DNA from: Antedon mediterranea
Taxonomy: Eukaryota > Echinodermata > Crinoidea > Comatulida > Antedonidae
Reading direction: 5' to 3'
NCBI RefSeq assembly: GCF_964355755.1
Contig: NC_092672.1
Coordinates: 32,486,501-32,550,500 of the forward strand
Length of the DNA stretch: 64,000 nucleotides
The position numbers were made by a program, and so were the translations under genes. The notes beneath the pieces were generated by a model. That model was given only the letters and a program-made list of their open reading frames with translations, did no database searches and was not told the origin of the DNA. This document shows positions 1 to 10,401 of the stretch, piece by piece; within the stretch, counting starts at the first letter, position 1; each line of letters begins with the position of its first letter.

Positions 1-440
1 GTCCTACAATTCAATATTTTGAGATTAAACACAAATGAGATGTCATCATCAGAAATTTATTTATTTTTATACTTAAGTTGATTAGTTGAACTTTCAACAT
101 TTCAGCTTTTTGTTTTTTGATTTTGATTGTCTTTTATGTATTAACACTTTTATAAACAGTACTGACTTTGAAAGTGGATCAAAGATATACATACTGTACA
201 TTATATAGCAAACAAAACATAAAAAACATACAAACACATTGCAAAGAAAATACAAAATACTAACAGTTAAACCGCTACAATAAAAGGCAAACAAAATATA
301 AAAAAAATAAAATAGCATTTATTTATTTTTTAAATGTTGTAAATACATTCATAATTTTATAACAAACACTTGTTTGTTTCCTTTTCATATTTATACATAT
401 TAATAGTAATACATTGCATTTTCAGATTACAATTTGAAAA

Positions 441-1370
441 ATGAGGAAAGCTAGATGTATATACAGTGTCATACTTATCATTGTACTATTTTGCTGGAAA
501 GGTTGTGCTGTGAGATTTGTTCATCAACCAATGGACTATTCAACAGTAGAAGGGAGAGAAGTATATGTAAATTGTATCTTTACAGATGTCCCAGAAGACA
601 TGAAACGTAACTATGATGTCATGTGGACCAAAAATAAGTACATTATCAGTTATCCAAGTAATGAATTTGACCTCAAACGTATTACTATTCACAATCGATA
701 TGACTATGACCAACACTTTGTGAGGATAGATCCAGTCAAGAGGGAAGATGCAGGAAGTTATCGTTGTTATTTAAAATACCATGGTAATATTCTGCTTACT
801 TCAGGTATTGGGGAGCTTACTGTGCGTGAATTACCATCACAAGAATATCCTATTGTTCGATTTACAAAGTCAGCTTACAAGATTGGAGAAGAAGTCCTTG
901 TGACATGTGTGTGTGAAAAGACAAATCCTATACCAGAGTTAAAGTGGGACGCAGCATCTCAATTTATATTTACACATGATAACTGGCCAATGAAATCAAA
1001 TAATACACATATTTGGATTGAAGAATCAGAAACAGCAACTATCTTTACAAATGGCTCTCGCTACATTTGTAGACTGAAAGTAAAAGATGAAGTTGCTCCA
1101 AGATATGCTGAAAGCAAACCACTTTACGTTGAACATTTTCTGGATACAACAACTGCCTTGAAATCACCAGAAACAAAACCTGTTACCTCCACACCTGCTT
1201 CAACGGCACCAAAAGTATTGGAGACAATTGATCCCTACTACTTCATGACCATAAACCTAATCATTACTCTTTTGATGTGCTTAATATTGGGTATTATTTT
1301 TTATTTTACTTTATATAAGTATAAAAAAGGCATGTGTAAAGAGGTCAAAACTCGGGAAGAGGAAGTATAA
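441..1370 (+). CDS. Two-Ig-domain type I membrane protein, copy 1 (short tail)
   Basis: A single open exon of 309 codons. Residues 1-24 form a signal peptide (basic start, then ILIIVLFC). Ig domain 1 (about 25-128) has Cys45, Trp62 and the DAGSYRC motif ending at Cys109. Ig domain 2 (about 138-230) has Cys156, Trp169 and Cys210, plus an extra Cys158 shared by the family. A Thr/Pro-rich stalk precedes a membrane segment at about 269-292, followed by a basic stop-transfer stretch. The stop comes 17 residues into the tail; the tail sequence of copies 2 and 5 continues as an untranslated remnant to about 1739. A splice acceptor (TTTTCAG, ends 425) lies just before the ATG, so the coding exon is probably the second exon. 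Sequons include NNTH and NGSR in domain 2. I do not recognise the family; a surface recognition role is inferred from the architecture. Confidence 0.8.
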   Translation: MRKARCIYSVILIIVLFCWKGCAVRFVHQPMDYSTVEGREVYVNCIFTDVPEDMKRNYDVMWTKNKYIISYPSNEFDLKRITIHNRYDYDQHFVRIDPVKREDAGSYRCYLKYHGNILLTSGIGELTVRELPSQEYPIVRFTKSAYKIGEEVLVTCVCEKTNPIPELKWDAASQFIFTHDNWPMKSNNTHIWIEESETATIFTNGSRYICRLKVKDEVAPRYAESKPLYVEHFLDTTTALKSPETKPVTSTPASTAPKVLETIDPYYFMTINLIITLLMCLILGIIFYFTLYKYKKGMCKEVKTREEEV

Positions 1371-1739
1371 ATGCTAATAAACAAATACCAATACTATCCA
1401 CAAGCAGATCATACTTGGCCCCGGCCTCCCACTAAATTTGAAAATATACAATACAAAAGATGAAACGACAAATAATTTAATAATTTGTAGGCACTGTCCC
1501 TTTACAGTTACTGTACACTAAATCCTGGATCTTCCACTGTTATAACTGACCGGATCATACTTCGTCCAGGACCTCCCATAGATTTCAAAATATCCAATGG
1601 AAAAGATAGGGAATCTAAATTCACATTATATAGGCCTTGTCCTTCTACCCAATATCAAAATCATGGATTATCTGCCAATGCCAATACCACCTCAACACTG
1701 AGGCATCGGACTAAACGTCCTTTAGAAGAAATCATATGA
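1371..1739 (+). pseudogene. Untranslated cytoplasmic-tail remnant of copy 1
   Basis: After the stop codon the DNA still aligns by eye with the tail-coding region of copies 2 and 5. It includes both GPG-x-P blocks and the final stretch coding RPLEEI before TGA at 1737-1739. It also has a small insertion near 1506-1515 that duplicates part of a neighbouring motif, and its frame is broken. This suggests copy 1 once had the long tail, or acquired the sequence by conversion. Confidence 0.7.
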
Positions 1740-3204
1740 GCCTAAGCCCAGCGGTGGCGCTACAATCTTTTTGACTGGAGGAAATTTCGTGCAAAAGACG
1801 AGCAGTCTAAGCGATCAAAGCACTTGCCTGGAGCCTGCTAGGCATTCCATGGATTCAACTACAATGATATTGTTTATGTGATAAAATAATTTTAATAGAA
1901 TTTTTTTGTTTAATTATACAATGAACATTTGACCAAAAAACATAATGTACATAGTATGATAAACTCTTTTCAAATTTACTGCAATATTTTACAACTTTGT
2001 TATACTCCTATTGTTATAATTCTTTCTTTATTTTAATATTGATACAAAATATTAACAATGTATGCTATTAACTTTGTTACATTGTTATCCCTAGGTTGTA
2101 TAGGCCTATACTAGTAGTATGTGGACCAGGTCATTAGGTAATGCTCCTACCCTGGAATATGTACATAACATATATTGTAGTTTAGTTTATGATTATATTT
2201 TTGTTCTGTACAGTAGACCAGACTATATTTACACAAAATGTTTACTACTGATCTGAAGAAAGAAAAATGTTTAATTTTAAAATGTTGAGCAGCGTTTTTT
2301 GTAAATAAGAAATATTTCTTGTTTATTTGATATGTTGATTCTGGTAATTCACGTTCCAAAGATACTTTAGTTAAACAAGGCAGTAGAATAGTAGGCTCTC
2401 AACAAACTAAACTTGATGTTATATAAAAGGAACTAAATATTATTTTAAAAGATCACTTCACAATAAATTTGATAAAAGCAGATGTAGTGACAAAACAAAA
2501 CAACTATATTTTTTACAGTCACATATTTTTATTTATACTATTATGTGTATTAGTTTTTTCTTTTTGATTGAATTTAAAATTAATTAGAATAATTTTAAAT
2601 TATTATAAATCTGCAACTTGACCTTAGTAACATTGTTTTGATATATATAGATATTGTAATGTTAATTTGAATTGTGAGATAATGTCTTTTTATATTGTTC
2701 CTAATTGTACATATATTATAATCTTTTGTGTAATGTTATTTGGAATGCCGTGCTGTGGATGTATTAAATTTCAATCCATTTTTAAAATGATTTAAATATT
2801 ACAATATTTTTATATTACTAATTGGTAATATATTTTGTCTATATTTGTTTGATGTTAAAATTAATAAAACAATGAGAATTTAATTTCTATTTTGACGTGA
2901 GATGGGAAAAACGTTTTTTTTTTATAAATAATGAATGTAATCCAACTTTTTGTTTATGATACGTAGTTGTGCATTGTGACTTAGGCACGAATTAATGAAA
3001 TTCTATGATTGATCATAAATCAAAGCCTAAAAGGCATTTTTTACTCAAGCTGAAAAAAAGTGTAATTCATATTTTTTATTATTATTTTTGTTTAAAAATT
3101 GGGTAAACCACAATAAGTTTCAGGCATCTAAAAATTTAAAATGCAAAAAAATCAATTTCTAATCAATTAATTTTGAGCATTGCAAAATTGTCAAAATGAC
3201 AACA
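1740..3204. other. Shared 3' flank of the Ig unit (copy 1)
   Basis: There is no coding sequence here. This flank is repeated, with small differences, after copies 2, 3 and 5, so it belongs to the duplicated unit. It holds a candidate polyadenylation signal (AATAAA at about 2862) that is conserved at the matching place in other units. At about 2626 this copy lacks a 207-bp element that the other units carry, which makes it an empty-site reference. Confidence 0.65.
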
Positions 3205-3206
3205 TA

Positions 3207-4059
3207 CCGTATATTTCGGTGTATAAGTCGCACTTTTGACACGCAAATTTGACCTCCAAATTAAGGGTGCGTCTTATACACCGAACATAAATGCCTCACC
3301 ACACAGATTGTACATAGGCCTAGGCTACCGTCACCTCGTTTGCTAGGCCTGAGTAGGCTAGGCCTAGCTACAGTAACTAACTAACGTAACGGCAACCTGC
3401 TTCTGCCTAGGCTAGGCCTAGTTTTCAAGTCATTTTAGCATGATGTTATACTAAATATGATGAAAAGATTTGTTCATTATGGCGCTCCGATAAAATTTCA
3501 TTTGTAAACGTTTACGTCGTACGATTGGAATAGTATTTATTTATACAGTAGTTATACGCACGATCGCCGTACCCCAAGCGCAAGCCCTTCTTTTGGTGGC
3601 ACATGGTGTGCGGTATTCGACTAGTATATTCTCCAGGTGATTATAGCATGGACCTAGCGTACACACTTCTCGGATACATAGATACTAATCGAATACGATT
3701 GTCCGTGAAAACGTGCGCCCTCTCGAAATGATCGAGCGAGGCTAGCCCACACACGTGCGTGTTACACACACGGTCATGCACTCGATGTTGCGGCGAAACT
3801 CATGAATAACAAGTTAGAAAGAACTTGTTGAGGCTGGGCGCGGCCGAGCCTAGGTAAGAAAAAACCTAAATAAAGGACGCCGTTGTAGATATAACAAAAT
3901 ATATTATCACAATAATATTGATTACAATTTAAAAAAACATTGTTTTGATGAAATATAAGGTGCGTCTTATACATCGACGATATAAAAAATACCGATATTT
4001 TACTCTCAGTTGGGGGTGCGTCTTATACACAGGTGCGACTTATACACCGAAATATACGG
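3207..4059. mobile_element. Non-autonomous DNA transposon with perfect 27-bp terminal inverted repeats
   Basis: The element begins with CCGTATATTTCGGTGTAT and ends with its exact reverse complement; the terminal repeats match over 27 bp. The flanking direct repeat is TA (3205-3206 and 4060-4061). Subterminal copies of GGTGCGTCTTATACA occur near both ends. No transposase was recognised inside; the internal open frames are short. The matching unplugged site in the copy 3 flank (about 12061) reads straight across with a single TA. Confidence 0.85.
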
Positions 4060-4194
4060 TAGCGTGGAAAGACCGTTTTTGCACTTTTTGTTATTCATAT
4101 TGTTCTTGATAATTCCTTTAATTTTCACAGCCTAACATTGTGCTCCCTATTTTTTACATTTTCTCCCGGATTACAAAAATAACTGAATTTTGAC

Positions 4195-4322
4195 TAGATT
4201 TACAAATGGCTCTCGCTACATTTGTGCACTGAAAGTACATGATGAAGTTGCTCCAAGATATTCTGAAAGCGAAGAATATTCTCTTTATACAACTGCCGTG
4301 AAATCACCAGAAACCTGTATAT
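4195..4322 (+). pseudogene. Orphan fragment of Ig domain 2 and stalk
   Basis: This stretch matches the end of Ig domain 2 and the beginning of the stalk of the full genes (the region coding TNGSRY...CALKV and then AVKSPE). It has no start, no upstream half and no membrane segment. The same fragment occurs in the same 3' flank context at 12206-12325, so it is an old relic that was copied along with the unit. Confidence 0.75.
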
Positions 4323-5348
4323 GTGTTGTTTTCTGCATTAAAATATAACAAAAACCACAAGCGAATTTACAATATTTAAGTCATTGTGCAACCATCCAAA
4401 CGTGTGGCAAGCAAATTTTGTTAAATCAGTTTTTATCCGGTTCATCAATGTATATAGGATTGGAAAAAATGGCCATGACTTAGGCCTTTACTAGCACTTT
4501 CACTGATGTTCTCTGTTTAAAAAGGTCACTTCATGAAAACAAACCCCCTGGCTACTAGCTTGGGTAGGTGATTAAATTGACGTCCAAAAAATGGAATTTC
4601 CCACTTGTATTTAACAATGAACTATGCGCCAAAACTGTCCATGTGCCCTAAGTCATCGGTTCCCAATTGTGTGTACACTACTAGAATAACACAGGGCAAA
4701 ACTGAAAATGTAATCAGTTTTATAGATTCAAAAACTGCAACAAATGATCAAATACAGGCCTTCCCTTAATGATGTTCACTTCGTCCGTGATATCTAAATT
4801 GCATGTGGTACGTCGGTATATAAAACAAATAGCTCATGGGATGTTTGAACAACAAAGTTCATAGTCTACTTTAATTTTAAATCGTTTCTATTCACAACAT
4901 TCAGTTTTGTTACAGTTGTAATATTTTGAGAAAAACAAGATGATGTCATCATCAGAAAAGTATTATTTTTTCATACTTTTTAAAGTTTTTTTGTGTTTTT
5001 ATTTATTTCTGTCTTTCATGTGTTAACACTTTCATAAACAGTACTGATTTTGATAGTGGATCAAAGATATATACATATACTGTACATTATATAGCAAAGA
5101 AAGCATTAACATACATACAATTTACAAACACATTGCAAAGAAAAATTCAAAATATTAACAATTAAAATGTTCGAATAAAAGGCAAAAAAAAAATTAAATA
5201 GAATTTATTTATTTATACTTTTTTCATTTTGTAAACAACATACATATTTAAAAAAAAACATTTTTTGTATGTTGGTTGACTTTTTCATGTATAATAGTTT
5301 TAACTATTAAAATAGATAATTAATAGTAATTAATACATTGTATTTTCA
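4323..5348. other. Intergenic and 5' region before copy 2
   Basis: No gene was seen. The block at about 4330-4440 recurs at 12320-12430, 15170-15240, 25385-25445 and 25735-25800. The stretch from about 4620 recurs before copies 3 and 6. A TATA-like GGTATATAAAAC lies at about 4814. The conserved non-coding first exon found before copies 3, 5 and 6 is not recognisable here. Copy 2 must therefore use a different leader, or the exon has been deleted. Confidence 0.5.
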
Positions 5349-5374
5349 GATTACAATCTGAGAGCAGAGTCAAA

Positions 5375-6655
5375 ATGAGGAAAGCTAGATGTATATACAG
5401 TGTCATACTTGTTATTGTACTATTCTGCTGGAAAGGTTGTGCTGTAGAATTTATGTATGAACCAATGGATTATTCAACAGTAGAAGAAAGTGAAGTATAT
5501 GTGAATTGTATCTTTATGGATGTCTCAGAAGACATGAAACATAACTATGATGTCTTTTGGACCAAAGATGGGTACATCATCAGTTATCAAAGTAACAGAT
5601 TTGACCTGGAACGTATTACTATTCACAATCGATATGATGATGCAAGACACTTTGTGAGGATTGATCCGGTCAAGAGAGAAGATGCAGGAGATTACCGTTG
5701 TCATTTAAAATACAATGGCAATGTCCTGCTTACTTCAGGTATTGGAAAGCTTACTATTCGTGAAATACCATCACAAGAATATCCAATAGTTCGATTTACG
5801 CAGTCAGCTTACAAGATTGGAGAAGATGTCCTTGTGACTTGTGTGTGTGAAAAGACAAACCCTGAATCAAAGTTAAAGTGGGACGCAACATCACAATTTC
5901 TATTTACACATGATAATTGGCCAATTAAATCAAATAATACACATATTTGGATTGAAGAATCAGAAACAGCAACTATCTTTACAAATGGCTCTCGCTACGT
6001 TTGTGCACTGAAAGTACAAGATGAACATGCACCAAGATATGCTGAAAGCGAACCACTTTACGTCAAATTTCATGAAACAGCAACTGCCGTGAAATCACCA
6101 GAAACAAGACATGTTACCTCCATATCTACTTCAACGGCAACAAATACAAAAGTAAAAGTATCAGAGAGAATTTATCCTAACTACATCAAGACCATAATCT
6201 TTACTCTTTTGATATCCTTAATATTCGGTATTATCTTTTATTTTATTTTATATAAAAATAAAAAAGGCACGCAAAAAGCAAAGGTCAAAACTCAGGAAGA
6301 GGAAGAATTAATTCCAACCATCCACAAGCAGATCATACTCGGTCCCGGCCTCCCACTAAATCTTGAAATATACAATACAATAAATAGAACAACAAATAAA
6401 TTAACAATCTTTAGGCATTGTCCCTTTACACTAAATCCTGGATCTTTCACCGATATAACTGACCGGATTATACTTGGTCCAGGACCTCCCATAGATTTCA
6501 TAATGTCCTATGGAAATGATGGGGAAACATTAAAACTCACATTATTTACACCCTGTCCTTCTACCCAATATCAAAATCATGGATTATCTGCCAATGCCAA
6601 TACAACCTCAGTGCTGAGGCATCGGACTAAACGTCCTTTAGAAGAAATCATATGA
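5375..6655 (+). CDS. Two-Ig-domain type I membrane protein, copy 2 (full-length, long tail)
   Basis: A single-exon frame of 426 codons, one of two complete copies. Residues 1-24 are the signal peptide. Ig domain 1 has Cys45, Trp62 and Cys109; Ig domain 2 has Cys156, Trp169 and Cys210. A Ser/Thr stalk (about 231-267) leads to a membrane segment (about 270-291) and a basic KNKKG stop-transfer. The tail of about 135 residues carries two 45-residue-spaced modules, each starting IILGPG (about residues 320 and 365) and ending in a CP-x-T motif. It then reads on to a Tyr-Gln-Asn motif and the C-terminal RPLEEII shared by the family. The ATG follows a splice acceptor ending at 5349. No known enzyme domain or canonical ITIM is visible; YQN and YGN fit a Grb2-SH2-like YxN pattern, which is speculative. 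The family is unrecognised. Confidence 0.88.
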   Translation: MRKARCIYSVILVIVLFCWKGCAVEFMYEPMDYSTVEESEVYVNCIFMDVSEDMKHNYDVFWTKDGYIISYQSNRFDLERITIHNRYDDARHFVRIDPVKREDAGDYRCHLKYNGNVLLTSGIGKLTIREIPSQEYPIVRFTQSAYKIGEDVLVTCVCEKTNPESKLKWDATSQFLFTHDNWPIKSNNTHIWIEESETATIFTNGSRYVCALKVQDEHAPRYAESEPLYVKFHETATAVKSPETRHVTSISTSTATNTKVKVSERIYPNYIKTIIFTLLISLIFGIIFYFILYKNKKGTQKAKVKTQEEEELIPTIHKQIILGPGLPLNLEIYNTINRTTNKLTIFRHCPFTLNPGSFTDITDRIILGPGPPIDFIMSYGNDGETLKLTLFTPCPSTQYQNHGLSANANTTSVLRHRTKRPLEEII

Positions 6656-7516
6656 GCCTAAGCCCAGCGGTGGCGCTACAATCTTTTTGACTGGAGGAAA
6701 TTGAGTCCAAAAGTCAATGAGAAGCAGGCTAAGCGATCAAAGCACTTGGCTGGGGCGTGCTAGGCATTCCATGGATTCAACTACAATGATATATTGTTTA
6801 TGTGATAAAATAATTTTAATAGAAGCTAATTGCTAATTTTGTTGTTTAATTATACAATGAACATTTGACCAAAAAACAAATTACCGCAACATTTTACAAC
6901 TTTGTTATACTTCTAGTGTTATAATTCTTTCTTTATTTTAATATTGATACAAAATATTAACAATGTATGCTATTAACTTTGTTACATTGTTATCTCTAGG
7001 TAGTATAGGCCTATACTAGTAGTATGTGGACCAGGTCATTAGGTAATGCTCCTACCCTGGAATATGTACATAACATATATTGTAGTTTAGTTTATGATTA
7101 TATTTTTGTTCTGTACAGTAGACCAGACTATATTTACACAAAATGTTTACTACTGATCTGAAGTAAGAACAATGATTAATTTTAAAATGTAGAGCGGCGT
7201 TTTTTGTAAGAAATATTTAATATGTTTACTCTGGTAATCCACGCTCCTTTAGTTAAACAAGGCAGTGGAATAATAGTCAACTAAACTTGATGTTATATAA
7301 AAGGATTTAGTAATTAAAAAACAAAATATTATTTTAAAGATCACTTCACAATAAATTTGATGAAAGCAGATGTAGTTTACAAAACAAAACAACTATATTT
7401 TTTACAATCACATGTTGTTATTTATACTATTATGTGTATTAGTTTTTTCTTTTTAATTGAATTTAAAATTGATTATAATAATTTTAAATTATTATAAATC
7501 TGCAACTTGACCTTAG
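6656..7516. other. Shared 3' flank of copy 2
   Basis: This is the same non-coding downstream block as after copies 1, 3 and 5, with scattered small indels. It contains a TAGTATAGGCCTATAC word and AT-rich sequence. No gene was seen. Confidence 0.6.
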
Positions 7517-7723
7517 TTAAAGATGTATTCATGCACAAAAAATGAAGATCAAAATATTCTAAATTTTTAATTGGCCATATCAAAGTAATATTAAAGTTAT
7601 TCACTTTAAGTCGAAAATTCGAGCCGGTTAATAACTATTATGATACTTCAAAATGACCCACTTTTTTCGAAATATTTTGTTTTCATTTTTTTGGAATTAG
7701 TCAAAGGGACAATACATCTTTAA
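7517..7723. mobile_element. Palindromic MITE, about 207 bp (copy in the unit 2 flank)
   Basis: The ends are inverted copies of TTAAAGATGTATTGTCCC (the left end is slightly diverged here). The copy 1 flank lacks the insertion: its sequence runs from CCTTAG to TAACATTG at 2621-2634. Sister copies are at 11261-11463, 19549-19752 and 33015-33371. The target duplication is TTAA or TAA; the alignment does not decide which. Confidence 0.75.
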
Positions 7724-7839
7724 CATTGTTTTCATATAGATATTGTAATGTTAATTTGAATTGTGAGATAATGTCTTTTTATATTGTTCATTGTACATAT
7801 ATTATATCTTATACATAATTTTATTTGTTCTTGATAATT

Positions 7840-8500
7840 CCTTTCATTATTACCCACAACATACACTATGTAAAGCGAAACTTTAAAAGGTCCCAGAAGC
7901 ATCAAGGGTTTTAAAATATGCGCAGTTTTCAAGTTACACACTACTTTTGGACACAAAACTATCATTGTAGAACCAGTTGGTAGGTGGTTAAATTGACGTC
8001 CTAAAAGGCAATTCCTCACTTGTATTTTAACAACTATGCGTCAAAAGCATCTTTGTGCCCCGTCGTCGGTTCCCAATTGTGTGTACGCTCAGCTCGCATT
8101 AACAGGGAAGAAAGCTGTATATAAAATGTAATCAGTTTTGTAGATTCGACAAAACTGAAAACATTTCCCATCTAGATCAGTGTACAATTTGTTAATAAAA
8201 GTTTTAGCATCGGAAACAATTTTGCGACCCATCAAATTTTTTTTGCGACTCATAGCTTGCAGAAAGGCACTGTAGACTATTTTGGTGGTAATATTTTGTT
8301 TTTTTTACAACAAAAATTGTTGTTATTTTACATGACCTAATATAGTCATATTTGGACAAATACAGGTGGAGAAAATTACCCAGTTTAAACTTGCAGACAA
8401 ACCCGCCATAGAACAATACAAAGAAACAAATAAAGTATTCTTTGGGAATATTCATTGCAAATCTGGAAGTAACAAACTATGATCTGCCCTTACACTTACA
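7840..8500. other. Duplicated intergenic block upstream of copy 3
   Basis: This region parallels 20577-20960 upstream of copy 6, for example in the stretches around TTTTAAAATATGCGCAG and GGGAAACAATTTTGCGACC. It is part of the large duplicated unit. The open frames in it are short and not conserved between the two copies, so I see no gene. Confidence 0.5.
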
Positions 8501-8527
8501 GCCGAATTGTATGTGGTACGGTATATA

Positions 8528-8643
8528 AAGCGCTGTCTACACTATCAAACTAGTTTGACAAAAAAAAATAATGTGCCCAAATATGGTAGTGACATGCTCA
8601 AATATGGTAGTTATATGATATCACCATGTCTATTTTTGTCACA
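8528..8643. mobile_element. Foldback MITE (family A), truncated
   Basis: It begins GCTGTCTACACTATCAAAC and contains the CCCAAATATGGTAGT core twice. The closing inverted repeat is missing. It is the only family-A copy in the Ig array. Confidence 0.8.
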
Positions 8644-8920
8644 GAACTTAAAACAAATATTTACTGGGCTTTTATCAAGACAAGGTTCAAAATACAGTCT
8701 CCAGATCTGACTTTGGGCTATATTTTGAACCATGCCCATCAGCCTATTAAGAATTTGTATAATAATTAACTTTGATGATAGCTAAATTGGAATTATGTAA
8801 ATAATAATTCTTTCATGTGGGTTCAAATGGGTTGTTTGATTTTGCTCAATTTCATAACAATATTTGGCTAACTATGCCATTAAAGTAAACATTACCATCT
8901 TGTGACAAATCATATTGGAT

Positions 8921-8978
8921 TTAACTGAGTTGGTAGATGGTGTTGCAGCAAAGAGTCAACTGAATCTTCTAAACTAAG
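8921..8978 (+). other. Conserved non-coding first exon of copy 3 (3' part)
   Basis: The stretch GAGTTGGTAGATGGTGTTGC...CTAAACTAAG, followed by the donor GTATGTG at 8979, is nearly repeated at 16745-16804 and 21490-21548. All three lie upstream of an Ig copy. Paired with the acceptor ending at 9419 it defines a 441-bp intron in the 5' UTR. The transcription start is unknown. Confidence 0.6.
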
Positions 8979-9269
8979 GTATGTGCTAACTTTTTACATA
9001 AATTATATTAATTATTGTACATCCTTCAAACTTCTATTAGTATTACTATTAATAAGGATTCATCATTTAAAAAACTACCTTATTGCTACTAGTGCTACAC
9101 ATTTTTAAAATTGGAAAGAAAAAATACATTAAAATTGACACAAAATTCAGTTTGATTAGCAACATTTACTGAACTTTCAATATTTTTGATCAACTATTAA
9201 AAAAACCCTGTTTTTTATGTCTTAAAACTTTCATAAAACTGACTTTGAAAGTGGATCAAAGATATAACT

Positions 9270-9303
9270 CCTATATATATATATATACCCTAACCCTAAC
9301 CCC
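9270..9303. repeat. (AT)n followed by short telomere-like CCCTAA repeat
   Basis: A short TA run is directly followed by ACCCTAACCCTAACCCCC, about two and a half units of the TTAGGG-type telomere repeat. It lies in the 5' UTR intron of copy 3. Confidence 0.8.
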
Positions 9304-9438
9304 CATACTGTACATTATATAGCAAACAAAACATTACATACATTTTGTTAAACGAACAGTTTTTGTATATTGGAATAGCCTTTTCAATACATTATTAATA
9401 GTAATATTGCATTTTCAGACTACGATCTGAGAGTCAAA

Positions 9439-10401
9439 ATGAGGAAAGCTAGATGTATATACAGTGTCATACTTATCATTGTACTATTTTGCCAAGAAAG
9501 TTGTGCTGTAAGATTTATTTATGAACCAATGGACCATTCAACAATAGAAGGAAGAGAAGCATACGTCAATTGTATCTTTACAGATGTCCCAGAAGACATG
9601 AAACGCAACTATGATGTCATCTGGACCAAAGATGGGTACATCATCTGTCAACCAAGAAATGAATTTGACCTGGAACGTATTACTATTCACAATCGATATG
9701 ACAATGCAAGACACTTTGTGAAGATTGATCCGGTGAAGAGAGAAGATGCAGGAAGTTACGGTTGTTATTTAAAATATAATGGCAATATTCTGCTTACTTC
9801 AGGTATTGGGAAGCTTACTGTGCGTGAAATACCATCACAAGAATATCCAATAGTTTAATTTACAAAGTCTGCTTACAAGATTGGAGAAGATGCCTTTGCG
9901 ACATGTGTATGTGAAAAAACAAATCCTATACCAGAGTTAAAGTGGGACGCAACATCACAATTTATATTTTCACATGATATTGATAATTTGCCAGTGAATT
10001 CAAATGATACACATATTTGGATTGAAGCATCAGAAACAGCAACTATCTTTACAAATGCCTTTCACTACGTTTGTGCACTGAAAGTACAAGATGAAGTTGC
10101 TCCAAGATATGCTGAAAGTGAACCACTTTATATCGAACATTCTTATGATACAATAACTGCCATGAAATCACCAGAAACAAAACCCACACCAGATTTATTA
10201 TCAACAACAAATACAAAGAAAATTGATCTTAACTACTTCCTGATCATAAGCCTAATCTTTACTCTTATGATGTGCCTAATATTAGGTACTAGTGTTTGTT
10301 TTCTTTTATATTATAAAAAAGGCACGAACAGTGTGGTTTACATACCCAAGGATGAGGTAAAATTAATTAAAGTTAAACGTCCTTTAGAAGAAATCAATTG
10401 A
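9439..10401 (+). pseudogene. Two-Ig-domain membrane protein, copy 3 (in-frame stop between Ig domains)
   Basis: The frame opens as in the other copies (signal peptide, intact Ig domain 1 with its two Cys and Trp). It meets TAA at 9856-9858, right after the IPSQEYPIV linker, where the intact copies read CGA or CAA. The same frame then stays open from 9859 to 10401. That part encodes Ig domain 2, a shortened stalk, the membrane segment and a short tail ending RPLEEIN. The tail lacks both GPG-x-P modules and instead has a VVYIPKDE stretch that copy 4 shares. Either this is a recent nonsense pseudogene, or the product is a secreted single-Ig protein of 139 residues. Residue 70 in the variable loop is an extra cysteine. 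The long open frame after the stop suggests the stop is young. Confidence 0.75.

Noticed and set aside
6292-6501. Minus-strand open frame antisense to the copy 2 tail (also at 18282-18542 and 23481-23801)
   Set aside because: It exists only because the tail modules lack stops in the antisense frame. Its repeated GGPGPS words are the mirror of the GPG-x-P code. There is no start context or domain of its own.
9856-9858. Stop-codon read-through or recoding in copy 3
   Set aside because: Only a bare TAA is visible, without a recognisable read-through context, and copy 4, which shares it, is clearly a pseudogene.
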